The notes below the pieces were generated by a model, which saw nothing but the letters and a program-made list of their open reading frames with translations, did not search any database and had not been told where the DNA came from. A stretch of 64,000 nucleotides of DNA from CADEDH01 sp965263455 (GTDB lineage: Bacteria > Actinomycetota > Acidimicrobiia > Acidimicrobiales > SZUA-35), in the NCBI GenBank assembly GCA_965263455.1, contig CBDHHN010000004.1, positions 2,480,001 through 2,544,000 of the forward strand. The letters are read 5' to 3'. Both the position numbers and the translations under genes were made by a program. Below are positions 17,417 to 25,745 of the stretch, piece by piece (within the stretch, counting starts at the first letter, position 1; each line of letters begins with the position of its first letter).

Positions 17417-20400
17417 TCAGCTCGCTGTGGGCCATTGAGGGCAGGTGACTCGCAAGTCGGTGTCCGCAGGTCCGAACTGTTCCCACTCCGCCTTCGTGAG
17501 GTTGCGGCCGACGGCTCGACAGGCGATCTCGGACCAACTGTCGACGTCGAGGTTCCAAACCACGGCGTGCTCCCCGACCGCGGTGACCAGGTGGAGGTCG
17601 GCGCCGACGTCGGCTCCGCTCGGGACGACTCCGACAGTGTTGGGGAACGTACCGATCTCGGTCCCGGTCGGCAAGTGGATCATTCGAGGCCGCTGCTCGC
17701 GAACGGTGATGAGGTACTCGCCGTCGGGGCTGATGTAGGGGCCGACACTGAGTGTCTCGGTCGCGCCGCTGCCCGCTGGGTAGCCACGTTCGACAGCCAG
17801 CGTCGCTGGGTCACGAACGGTGATGACCCCATCCCTGCTCCGAGTCACGATGGACTGCCCATCGGGCAGGAATCGCGCCGTGACGGCACCACTCTGATCC
17901 GGTCCGGGTTCGATTGAAGCCAGCAACTCCAGTTCGTAGTCGACCAGACCGAAGAGCATCGTTACCCCTGAGGGGAAACTGACCAGCAGCCGTTCGCTGC
18001 GGGCATCGAGGTCGACGTTATTCACGAACTGGTCGTTCGGCCCCGCGAATGCGGTCAAGTCGTGGTAGTCGCCGAGTTGCTCGCCACTCGGATAGGCGTG
18101 GAATGTGACTCCGAGTGGGAAATGGCCTTCAACAAGGAGCGTTCCGCTGTCGTCGATCGTCCGCACGGATCGGCCCGGCTGCTCCCCGACCTTGTCAAGG
18201 GTCTCGCGGTCGTAGAATTGGAGGACTGGGCCATCGGCCTCGTCGAGATCGCGATCTGTGACAAAGGCTCCGATGGTGGCAGCGTTCGGGTCCGGCGGGA
18301 ACCGGTATGCCGTCGATCCTTGGGTCCTTGGTAAGGGGAGCCGCTCTGGGATCGGCTTGGTGAGGTCGTAGAGAAGGGACTCGCCGCCGAGGTCGAGGTT
18401 CGAAGCGATCACGGCGGACCCATCGGTGGCGACATACACCTCGTTGTTCTGGCCGCGAGGTACAGCCCTCCCCATCAGCTGCTGTCCATCAGTAGACCAG
18501 ATCTCTACGCCGCCTTGGCCGATGACGAGTAGTCGGCCTCCCTCAGGCGAGGCCGCGACCTGGCGGATGGCGCCCAGGCCGGTGACGAGACGATTTGCTT
18601 CAGCGTCGATCGTGTCGACTGCGCCCTTGGCAAGCTGGCCATTGTTGATCCCGAACCAGATGGCTCCGGCACCGTCGAGCGCAAAGGTCCGGGACGCAAT
18701 CTGGAGGTTGGATCGGCCGGTTGGTATGAAGCTCGTTGAGCGCACGATCAAGTCAGAGTCAAGTTCGGCGAACGCGTTGATCCCTGCGGCGACCATCACG
18801 CCACCGTCGCGGTCAGGGGTGAGCGACGACGGTGCCCGGGGGGTGAGTGGATCGTTCGGCGTCAGTTGTGACCAGATCACGGCTTCATTGACGATGTCGC
18901 CGCTCGTAGCATCCAGGCGACGGATGTGCACCCCACCGGCGACCAGGACGGATCCGGAGGGTTCGAATGCGATGTCACGCGGGCCGGAGGCGAACACGGC
19001 GTCGTTGAACCGGAGCAACCAGGGAACCTGGGCCAGTTCGTCCTGGCCCATGACGTCGGCGAAGTCTTGCTCTGGGATCGTGGAGGTCCGCCACAGCACC
19101 TCGCCCGAGGCGACGTCGAGTAGGGAGGTGTCGCCGTTGAGGTCGCCGATCGCCACAAGGCCGCGATCGTCGTCGAGAGCGACCGCTGTCGTAGGGGCGG
19201 TCGTGGGCCGGAGGAGGGCTGGGGTTGTGTCCGGTCCCACGATGACGAGCGTGCCATTGTCGGTGCCGACAACGGCACGCTCTCGGCCGACATCGAAGGC
19301 CACTTCGTAGTCGAACAAGGTGCCGACGCCAGCGGGCAACTCATAGGCGTCGAGTAGCTGGCGTGAGTCGCCTCCGTAGAACCGGATCTCGTCTTCTGTA
19401 AGAGCGGCGATGGTTCCGTCAGCGAGCCAGCCTCCGGCGAGGAACGTCTGGCCTCGGCCAATGACGCCAAGGTAGGGGCCGGTGGTCGTCAGCACCCGCT
19501 GGAGACCGGACAGGGTCAGTGGGCCTGGGTCCCGGTTGTAGGCTTCGCGCGCAAGCAGCATTGCGAGGTCGGGGTTCGATCCGGCGAGTGCGGCTGCGTC
19601 AGCCACCAGTCGACGGGTTTCGGCGTCGTAGGCGGTGTCGGTCGCCACCGTCCGTTGCTGGAAGGCTATGAGGCTGGCAATCACGGCGACGGCAGCAACG
19701 AGGGCCACCCCTGCGAGGAGACCTCGTAGCCGCCGCCGGCTGCGGCGATCGGCGTTGGCTTCGGCCTCTCTTCGGCTGAGCGCTGTCACTACGAACTCGT
19801 GCTCGAGGGGAGTGAGTGCGCCATCGCTACGCGAGAGGTAGTCCTCCGCCGCCTCGAGTCTGCCGCCTCGGTACAGTTCGCTATCGGGCTTGCCTGCGGC
19901 GGTCCAGTCGTGACTGGCCGCATGAAGATGGCGGAGGACTCGGAGATCATCGCGGTCGTGGTCAAGCCAGCCTTGAAGGCGTGGCCAGCTTTTGATGAGG
20001 GCCTCGTGGGCCACCTCGACGGTGGGTTCCCGAGAAACCGGGTCTCGGTCGAACGAAAGGAGGCGGGCCTGCCCAAAAGCCTCGACCGCCTTGGCGGTGG
20101 CGGTGTCGTCGGCGAGCTCGGACTGCAGGGCTCGTCGGCGGGTGTCCTCGGTGCCCTCTCCGAGCGAGACCAGCCGGCCGAACAGGCGACGGAGGGCCCG
20201 GCGGCCGTCGGCATCGGCCGCTTGGTAGAGCTGCTCTGCTCTGCGGGTGAGGGCGCCGGCGACGCCACCTAAGTCGTTGTAAGCCGATCGGGTCATCAGC
20301 CCGGAAAGGCGGGCCTCGTACAGTTCAGTGAGGGCGTACTGGAGCAACGGCAGCGCGCCGGGTTGATCGGAGACGTCGGCGACGATCTCGGAGACCAAAC

Positions 20401-22711
20401 CGGGCTCGAACTCGACCCCGACGGCGGCTGCCGGATCCACGATGGCTCGCTCCAGCTCGTCGGCTGCGAGCGGCAGCACGGCTACGGTGCCGTCCCGCAC
20501 GAGCCGGCCAGTCGCTTCGTGGCGAAGCGGGCGGTCATAGAAGTCGGCTCGGAGGGTGAGCACGACGCGTAGCCGGGGTCGTTCCTCGGTAACTGCCGTG
20601 GCCAGCGTGTCGAGGAAGCGCCGGGCCGTAGCTGGCTCGCTCAGTGTGAACAGTTCTTCAAACTGGTCGATGACCAGCAGCACTTGGCCTCCGTCGTCCG
20701 GGACCACATGGCGGATGCCTCGGGCAAGGCCTCGGGGGCCGGACCCCAGCACGGTCAGCAGGTCCGGTGGATGTTGAGCTGCCACCCGCAGGAGAGCCGT
20801 CTCCAGCTCCTCGAACGGATTGTCTCCAGGCACAAGCGTGGTCACGAACCACTCGCTGGATCCGGGGACACGATCCCGCCGCAGCGCCGGCAGTAGGCCA
20901 GCGCGGACCGCTGAGCTCTTTCCCGAGCCCGACGGGCCCACCACGGCTGTCAGTCGGTGTTCGGCGAGAGCCGTCACCAGCTGATCCACCAGGCGGGCCC
21001 GGCCGGCGAAGTCATCGACGTCGGCCTCGTCGAAGGCTCGCAAACCCTTGTATGGGTTCCGTTCATCGCCTGAAACCGCGGTCGAGACACCTCGGCGGCG
21101 CCCCTGACCAGCGGCTGGTTGGTCGCCGTTGGTCGCCGCGGCAGTGTGGAGTGCGGCCATGAGTTCCTCGACCGTACTGAACCTATCGGTGGGGTCTTTG
21201 GCCGTGGCCTTGGCGAGGACGCCGTCAACAGCGGTTGGTACCTCGGGCCGTGACTGAGTCACCGCTGGGATTGGGTCGTGGAGCTGGCGCTTGAGCAGGG
21301 CCGCTCGCGTCGGCTCGTCGGGGAAGGGAAGCCGCCCCGTCAGTGCCTCGTAGATCGTGATGGCCAAGCCGTGGACGTCAGCTGCGGGCCCGACTTGTTC
21401 TCGCCGGAGTTGCTCGGGCGCCGCATAGGCCGGGGAGCCGGCGGACAGGGCCGCCTCCGGATCGGCTGCCTCCTCTGCATCGAGAGCGATCCCGAAGTCG
21501 GACAGATATGCCCGACCGTCCTCGTCGAGGAGGATGTTCGCCGCCTTCACGTCGCGATGGACAATGCCTGCTCGATGGGCGGTATGTAGAGCGGAGCCGA
21601 CCTCGTCGACCAATCGCATAACCCGGCGGAGATCCCACGGGCCGGAGCGCAACGCCGTCTCCAGGTTGCCGCCACGGAGGTAGCGCATCACCAGGTAGGC
21701 CGAGTTCGGTTCACGCCAGAAGTCGTGCAGTGGCACGACATACGGGTGCTCGAGTCGGGCCACCAGGTGAGCCTCGGTCTCGAACCGGCGGATGAACTCC
21801 GGCCGGTTGGCCAGCTCAGCACGAATCTGTTTGATGGCGACTTCTCGGTCGACAGAGGGCTGTCTGCCCCGGTACACGATAGAAAAGGCGCCTTCTCCCA
21901 GCCGTTCGACCAACTCGTAGCCGCGAAGTGCTCGCGTCTTGGTCAGAACTGCGGACCCGTCGTCGGCGAGGATCCTCTCCTCCAGCCGCTGCAGTTCTGC
22001 CGAGGGTTCCAGGCCGAGGTCGGTGGCTAACCTTCGCCGCAGCTGTGCGAACGCCGCAATGGCATCGGGCTGCCGGTTGGAGCCGTGCAGGGCCAACATA
22101 AGTAGCCGCGTCGGTTCTTCCCTATGAGGGTGGTCGGCGGCCAGCCGACGGAGTTCGGCCACCAGCCCTGCCTCGATCCGGCCACCCTCCACCAGCAGTT
22201 CGGCCCGACGTTCTCGGGCGCCGAGGTGTAACTCGTTGAGGCGGTGTGCGGCAGCCGAGGCCCATGGTTCGGTGGCCAGGTCACCCAAGGCGGGCCCGGT
22301 CCAAAGCGCCAACGCAACGTCGAGATGGGTCTGGGCCGCCCGGTAGTCGCCGCCGATGTGAGCCGTTTCAGCATCGGCAAGGCACCGCTCGAAGGTCATC
22401 GCATCAACCTCAACCCCGGCCTCTGGGTGGACGACCAGTTGGTAGGTCCCCGCCACCCGCTCGATCGCATCCGAGCCCAGATGGGCTCGAAGGCGAGACA
22501 CGTAGGTCTGCAGACTTCGGGTCGGATTGGCCGGCAGCTCCTCACTCTCAGCCCACACCACATCAATCAGGCCGGCTTCCGCCACCGGCTCGCCATTGTG
22601 GATGGCCAGGCCAGCCAAGAGGCGGCGAAGTCGGGGGTTCAGCGGCTCGGCGCTGCTGTCATGCTCGATCCGGACCGGGCCGAGAACACGCACGAATGGC
22701 TGGTTGAGCAT
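17417..22711 (-). CDS. SARP/BTAD - Ser/Thr kinase - nSTAND1 NTPase - membrane segment - propeller protein (paralog B)
   Basis: 1764 aa, same architecture as paralog A. Winged helix FVRVLGPVRI through TYVSRLRAHLG, BTAD to about 245, kinase with GEGAFSIV, HRDVKAAN at 385, DFG and APEQL. The nSTAND1 domain opens at NPYKGLRAF, with Walker A GPSGSGKSS at about 592 and Walker B LLVIDQFEELF. The membrane helix is at about 997-1018 (GLLAGVALVAAVAVIASLIAF). The propeller ends in a tail with two Cys (IACRAVGRNLTKAEWEQF and VTCPQW). The kinase loop reads KAAN instead of KPAN, but the catalytic Asp, Lys and DFG are present. It is divergent from the MMPL operon; about 210 bases between them hold SARP-type repeats facing each way. 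Confidence 0.9.
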   Translation of the reverse strand: MLNQPFVRVLGPVRIEHDSSAEPLNPRLRRLLAGLAIHNGEPVAEAGLIDVVWAESEELPANPTRSLQTYVSRLRAHLGSDAIERVAGTYQLVVHPEAGVEVDAMTFERCLADAETAHIGGDYRAAQTHLDVALALWTGPALGDLATEPWASAAAHRLNELHLGARERRAELLVEGGRIEAGLVAELRRLAADHPHREEPTRLLMLALHGSNRQPDAIAAFAQLRRRLATDLGLEPSAELQRLEERILADDGSAVLTKTRALRGYELVERLGEGAFSIVYRGRQPSVDREVAIKQIRAELANRPEFIRRFETEAHLVARLEHPYVVPLHDFWREPNSAYLVMRYLRGGNLETALRSGPWDLRRVMRLVDEVGSALHTAHRAGIVHRDVKAANILLDEDGRAYLSDFGIALDAEEAADPEAALSAGSPAYAAPEQLRREQVGPAADVHGLAITIYEALTGRLPFPDEPTRAALLKRQLHDPIPAVTQSRPEVPTAVDGVLAKATAKDPTDRFSTVEELMAALHTAAATNGDQPAAGQGRRRGVSTAVSGDERNPYKGLRAFDEADVDDFAGRARLVDQLVTALAEHRLTAVVGPSGSGKSSAVRAGLLPALRRDRVPGSSEWFVTTLVPGDNPFEELETALLRVAAQHPPDLLTVLGSGPRGLARGIRHVVPDDGGQVLLVIDQFEELFTLSEPATARRFLDTLATAVTEERPRLRVVLTLRADFYDRPLRHEATGRLVRDGTVAVLPLAADELERAIVDPAAAVGVEFEPGLVSEIVADVSDQPGALPLLQYALTELYEARLSGLMTRSAYNDLGGVAGALTRRAEQLYQAADADGRRALRRLFGRLVSLGEGTEDTRRRALQSELADDTATAKAVEAFGQARLLSFDRDPVSREPTVEVAHEALIKSWPRLQGWLDHDRDDLRVLRHLHAASHDWTAAGKPDSELYRGGRLEAAEDYLSRSDGALTPLEHEFVVTALSRREAEANADRRSRRRLRGLLAGVALVAAVAVIASLIAFQQRTVATDTAYDAETRRLVADAAALAGSNPDLAMLLAREAYNRDPGPLTLSGLQRVLTTTGPYLGVIGRGQTFLAGGWLADGTIAALTEDEIRFYGGDSRQLLDAYELPAGVGTLFDYEVAFDVGRERAVVGTDNGTLVIVGPDTTPALLRPTTAPTTAVALDDDRGLVAIGDLNGDTSLLDVASGEVLWRTSTIPEQDFADVMGQDELAQVPWLLRFNDAVFASGPRDIAFEPSGSVLVAGGVHIRRLDATSGDIVNEAVIWSQLTPNDPLTPRAPSSLTPDRDGGVMVAAGINAFAELDSDLIVRSTSFIPTGRSNLQIASRTFALDGAGAIWFGINNGQLAKGAVDTIDAEANRLVTGLGAIRQVAASPEGGRLLVIGQGGVEIWSTDGQQLMGRAVPRGQNNEVYVATDGSAVIASNLDLGGESLLYDLTKPIPERLPLPRTQGSTAYRFPPDPNAATIGAFVTDRDLDEADGPVLQFYDRETLDKVGEQPGRSVRTIDDSGTLLVEGHFPLGVTFHAYPSGEQLGDYHDLTAFAGPNDQFVNNVDLDARSERLLVSFPSGVTMLFGLVDYELELLASIEPGPDQSGAVTARFLPDGQSIVTRSRDGVITVRDPATLAVERGYPAGSGATETLSVGPYISPDGEYLITVREQRPRMIHLPTGTEIGTFPNTVGVVPSGADVGADLHLVTAVGEHAVVWNLDVDSWSEIACRAVGRNLTKAEWEQFGPADTDLRVTCPQWPTAS

Positions 22712-22718
22712 GTCTCGA

Positions 22719-22750
22719 CACTATGCCCGGTTGTTTCAGGCTGTCTTCAG
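22719..22750 (-). promoter_or_regulatory. SARP-type direct repeats before paralog B
   Basis: Read on the minus strand: CTGAAGA (22750-22744) then CTGAAAC (22739-22733), 11 bp apart. A -10-like CATAGT follows about 7 bases later (22724-22719), 7 bases before the ATG codon that ends at 22711, again close to leaderless. Confidence 0.55.
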
Positions 22751-22863
22751 CCTTGTGTTCTGTTGCGCCGGCCGGCAGGCATTCATCGGACAGGGGTAGG
22801 GCTTATCGACAAACTTCGGGCCTAGGTCAAGCTTGTCGCTATCGCCGGTCCTCAACGCCTCAT

Positions 22864-22881
22864 TGAAACGATCCTGAAACC
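22864..22881 (+). promoter_or_regulatory. SARP-type direct repeats before the MMPL operon
   Basis: TGAAACG at 22864-22870 and TGAAACC at 22875-22881, exactly 11 bp apart, about 42 bases upstream of the small ORF that opens the operon. A clear -10 is not seen. Confidence 0.55.
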
Positions 22882-22922
22882 ACTGCATGTCAGCGTCTTC
22901 GGTGAGCCAATCCGGGGGTGAG

Positions 22923-23108
22923 ATGATGGCCGATGAGCGGCAGACGACAAGCGACCGCAGGTGCCTTCTCGACGACGTTTGGGACGGGCATCCGGGCGCT
23001 GAGGCGGACCTAACCCTGGGTGAGTTGGTCATACACATTCTCATCCACCCTGAGCCTGAGTGGAGCCGGTCAGACTCGGCCTCCCCTGGATCGAGGGACG
23101 TTCAATGA
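22923..23108 (+). CDS. Short ORF translationally coupled to the MMPL transporter
   Basis: About 61 aa. Two ATGs at 22923 and 22926 follow GGGGGTGAG; the second has the better spacing. The stop TGA (23106-23108) overlaps the MMPL start in an ATGA, which supports real translation. The product is charged and soluble-looking (ADERQTTSDRRCLLDDVW, then LTLGELVIHILIH), with no membrane helix or signal peptide. It sits directly after the SARP-type repeats. It could be a small partner of the transporter or a leader peptide setting its translation. No family recognised. Confidence 0.5.
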   Translation: MMADERQTTSDRRCLLDDVWDGHPGAEADLTLGELVIHILIHPEPEWSRSDSASPGSRDVQ

Positions 23109-25324
23109 TCGCATGGTTGGCTCGGATGGCGATCGGCAGATCCGGCCTGTTGCTGGGTGGCCTCCTGGCGCTGTTGGTGGTGATGGGTGTAGTTGGGAGT
23201 GGCGTCGACGATCGTCTCAGCGTCGGCGGGTTCCTCGATCCGAACACCGAATCGTCGCAGGTGGCGCGCTCGCTTGAAGAAGACTTCGGTACCGGCACGT
23301 ATGGCTTCGTGCTCGTCCTTGCCCCGAGGTCAGAGTGGGTCTACTCGGTGGGCAATCGGTCCGAGGGGCAGCGGCTCACCGAGGCCATCGAGGCCGAGTC
23401 GGGCGTGGTCGAGGTGGCCTCCTACTACAACGTGCCGGAGCCCCCGTTGCCTGCGGTCAGTCCGCTGCGGAGCGGGCGAGGCGACCTAGCCCTCATCGGC
23501 GTCAAGCTCGGCGGCGACGAGGACCAGCAACGAGCCACCGCCCAACGTCTGAACGAACGGTACGTCGGCGACAATCCGGTGTTCGACGTCCGGGCCACCG
23601 GCCAGGTTGAGATCAGTCGTGTCGCGGCCGAGGAAGCGGAACGCGACCTCCAGGCGGCGGAACTCCTGGCCGCACCGTTCACGCTCGCTGGACTACTGAT
23701 CGTCTTCCGGGGCTGGCGGGCGGCTGTCGTCCCACTGGTTGTCGCGGTGTTCGCTGTGTTGGCGAGCTTTGTGGCTCTGACGATTGCGACGTTGGCCATG
23801 GACGTTTCGGTCTTCGCCCGCACCTTGGTGACAGCTCTCGGCCTTGGCCTTGCCATCGACTACAGCCTGCTGTTGGTGGCCCGATTCCGAGAGGAGCGAG
23901 GAGATGGCCGCCCCGTGGACCTGGCAATCCGCCGAACGATGCAGACCGCTGGCCGTACGGTCCTGTACTCGGCGGCGACGGTTGCGTCCTCGCTTGTCGG
24001 TCTGGCGGTGTTTCCGGTTGTCTATCTCCGGTCGTTCGCCGTTGCCGGCGTTGCCGTGGTGTCGGCCGCTGCCCTGGCCGCGTTGGTGGTTGTTCCACCG
24101 ATCCTCGTCCGGTTCGGTGAACGCATGGGGTCGTCATCCCGCTCTGAGGACTCGTTCTGGGGCCGCCAGGCATCGCGGGTGATGAGGCGGCCCCTTGTCT
24201 GGCTGGTGGCGTCCGGAACCGTACTCGTCGTCGCCGGCTTGCCGTTCGCCGAGCTTCGGCCTGACCGGATCGACGAGCGGGTCCTACCCGCCGACAACGA
24301 GGCCCGCCTGGCGGCCGAGACCATCAAGACGGAGCTCAGCTGGGGTGACGTCAATCCAATCCACCTCCGAGCGCCCGACCTTGACCCTCAAGATCCCGAG
24401 GCCGTCTTCGCTGCGACGAAGGAGCTGCTGGCGCTCGACGGGCCGGTCCGGGTCGACTCGGTCCTCGGGTATGTCCGAGCCGATGGGACAACACCACAGA
24501 ACGAGCTGAGCCGGCACTTCCGGCCGCTGGATCAGGCGGCCACCACTGGGACATGGCTGAACGTCGTGACCCGCTTCGGTCCTGACGACCCTCGGACCGA
24601 CGAGCTCATCGAAACGCTACGCACTCTCGACGGCGAGGCAGGGCCACTCGAGGTCGGCGGCAACAGAGCCGAGGTCCTCGACACTGTCGACGGCGTGGTC
24701 GCTCGGGTTCCTGTGGCGCTGGCTGTCATCGGCATCGTCACCGTCTTGCTCCTGTTCTTCATGACCGGCAGTGTCCTGGTCCCGATCAAGGCTGTGGTTC
24801 TCAACCTTCTGAGCCTGACCGCGACCTTTGGTGCCCTGGTCTGGGTGTTCCAGGAGGGCAACCTGTCGGGGCCATTGGGGTTCACGGCGAGCGGTCGGCT
24901 CGACGTGTTCACCCCGATCCTGATGTTCTGCGTGGCCTTCGGGCTCTCGATGGACTACGAGGTGTTTGTTCTGGCGCGCATCAAAGAGGAGTACGACCTC
25001 AGTGGCGACAACGATCAAGCCATCCGGGCGGGGCTCGGTCGCACCGGGTCGGTTGTCACGGCTGCCGCGCTGCTCCTGGCGGTGGTGTTCCTTGCCATCG
25101 GCACCTCGGGAGTGAGCATCGTGAAGATGTTCGGCTTCGGCCTAGCGGTCGCTGTGGTTACGGACGCGTTTCTGGTGCGGGCCACACTGACACCAGCGGT
25201 GATGAAGCTGGCTGGTCGGGCGAACTGGTGGGCGCCAACGGCGCTGCGCCGCTTCCATCTTCGATGGGGTCTGTGGGAATCGGATCCGGTTGGGTTGCCT
25301 ACCACCGAAGGAGGGGTGCGCTGA
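23105..25324 (+). CDS. MMPL/RND-family membrane transporter
   Basis: 739 aa from ATG 23105 (ATGA overlap with the small ORF). There are two repeats, each one membrane helix, a large extracytoplasmic loop and a bundle of five or six helices. The first bundle carries GLGLAIDYSLLLVARFREE and the second FGLSMDYEVFVLARIKEEY. These are the paired Asp-Tyr motifs thought to relay protons in MMPL proteins. Substrates of relatives are lipids, siderophores or hydrophobic compounds; nothing here fixes the substrate. At about 740 residues it is of usual length for short MMPLs. It is followed after one base by the cyclic-nucleotide-binding protein and then by paralog C, so a transporter is co-expressed with a signalling giant. 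Confidence 0.92.
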   Translation: MIAWLARMAIGRSGLLLGGLLALLVVMGVVGSGVDDRLSVGGFLDPNTESSQVARSLEEDFGTGTYGFVLVLAPRSEWVYSVGNRSEGQRLTEAIEAESGVVEVASYYNVPEPPLPAVSPLRSGRGDLALIGVKLGGDEDQQRATAQRLNERYVGDNPVFDVRATGQVEISRVAAEEAERDLQAAELLAAPFTLAGLLIVFRGWRAAVVPLVVAVFAVLASFVALTIATLAMDVSVFARTLVTALGLGLAIDYSLLLVARFREERGDGRPVDLAIRRTMQTAGRTVLYSAATVASSLVGLAVFPVVYLRSFAVAGVAVVSAAALAALVVVPPILVRFGERMGSSSRSEDSFWGRQASRVMRRPLVWLVASGTVLVVAGLPFAELRPDRIDERVLPADNEARLAAETIKTELSWGDVNPIHLRAPDLDPQDPEAVFAATKELLALDGPVRVDSVLGYVRADGTTPQNELSRHFRPLDQAATTGTWLNVVTRFGPDDPRTDELIETLRTLDGEAGPLEVGGNRAEVLDTVDGVVARVPVALAVIGIVTVLLLFFMTGSVLVPIKAVVLNLLSLTATFGALVWVFQEGNLSGPLGFTASGRLDVFTPILMFCVAFGLSMDYEVFVLARIKEEYDLSGDNDQAIRAGLGRTGSVVTAAALLLAVVFLAIGTSGVSIVKMFGFGLAVAVVTDAFLVRATLTPAVMKLAGRANWWAPTALRRFHLRWGLWESDPVGLPTTEGGVR

Positions 25325-25325
25325 G

Positions 25326-25745
25326 ATGGCGAACACGAGGGAACGGGCTGAGCTACTGGCAGACGTGCCGCTCTTCAGCCGCTGCACGAAACGCGACCTC
25401 CGCATCGTGGCTCGACATCTCGAGGTGATGACCGTGCCCACGGGCACCGAGATCGTCAGGCAGGGTGACGACGGTGAGGCGTTCTACGTACTGCTCGACG
25501 GAGAACTCATCGTGGAACAAGATGGCCGACGGACCGCGACGTTGACGGTCGGCGACGCATTCGGTGAGTTGGCTCTCCTCGACCCAGCTCCGCGATCGGC
25601 AACCGTGACCGCCGATGGCGACGCCGAGGTCGGCGCTCTGTCCGTCCGCATGTTCAGGGTCGTCTTGCGTGACCTTCCTCAGGTGGCTGCCGGCATGTTG
25701 GCATCGCTGGCTGGCCAGCTGCGGGAGGAACGAGCGTCGACGTGA
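25326..25745 (+). CDS. Stand-alone cyclic-nucleotide-binding-domain protein 1
   Basis: 139 aa from ATG 25326, preceded by AAGGAGGGG at 25308-25316. The whole protein is one CAP/CRP-type sensory fold: helix LADVPLFSRCTKRDL, beta roll from VPTGTEIVRQGDDGEAFYVLL, and the phosphate-binding cassette FGELALL followed by PRSATV with the arginine kept. It ends with the C-helix; no DNA-binding domain follows. The intact cassette makes cAMP- or cGMP-type binding possible. The stop overlaps the GTG start of paralog C (GTGA), so the two are translationally coupled and probably work together, for example with this protein as ligand sensor or kinase partner (inference). Confidence 0.85.
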   Translation: MANTRERAELLADVPLFSRCTKRDLRIVARHLEVMTVPTGTEIVRQGDDGEAFYVLLDGELIVEQDGRRTATLTVGDAFGELALLDPAPRSATVTADGDAEVGALSVRMFRVVLRDLPQVAAGMLASLAGQLREERAST

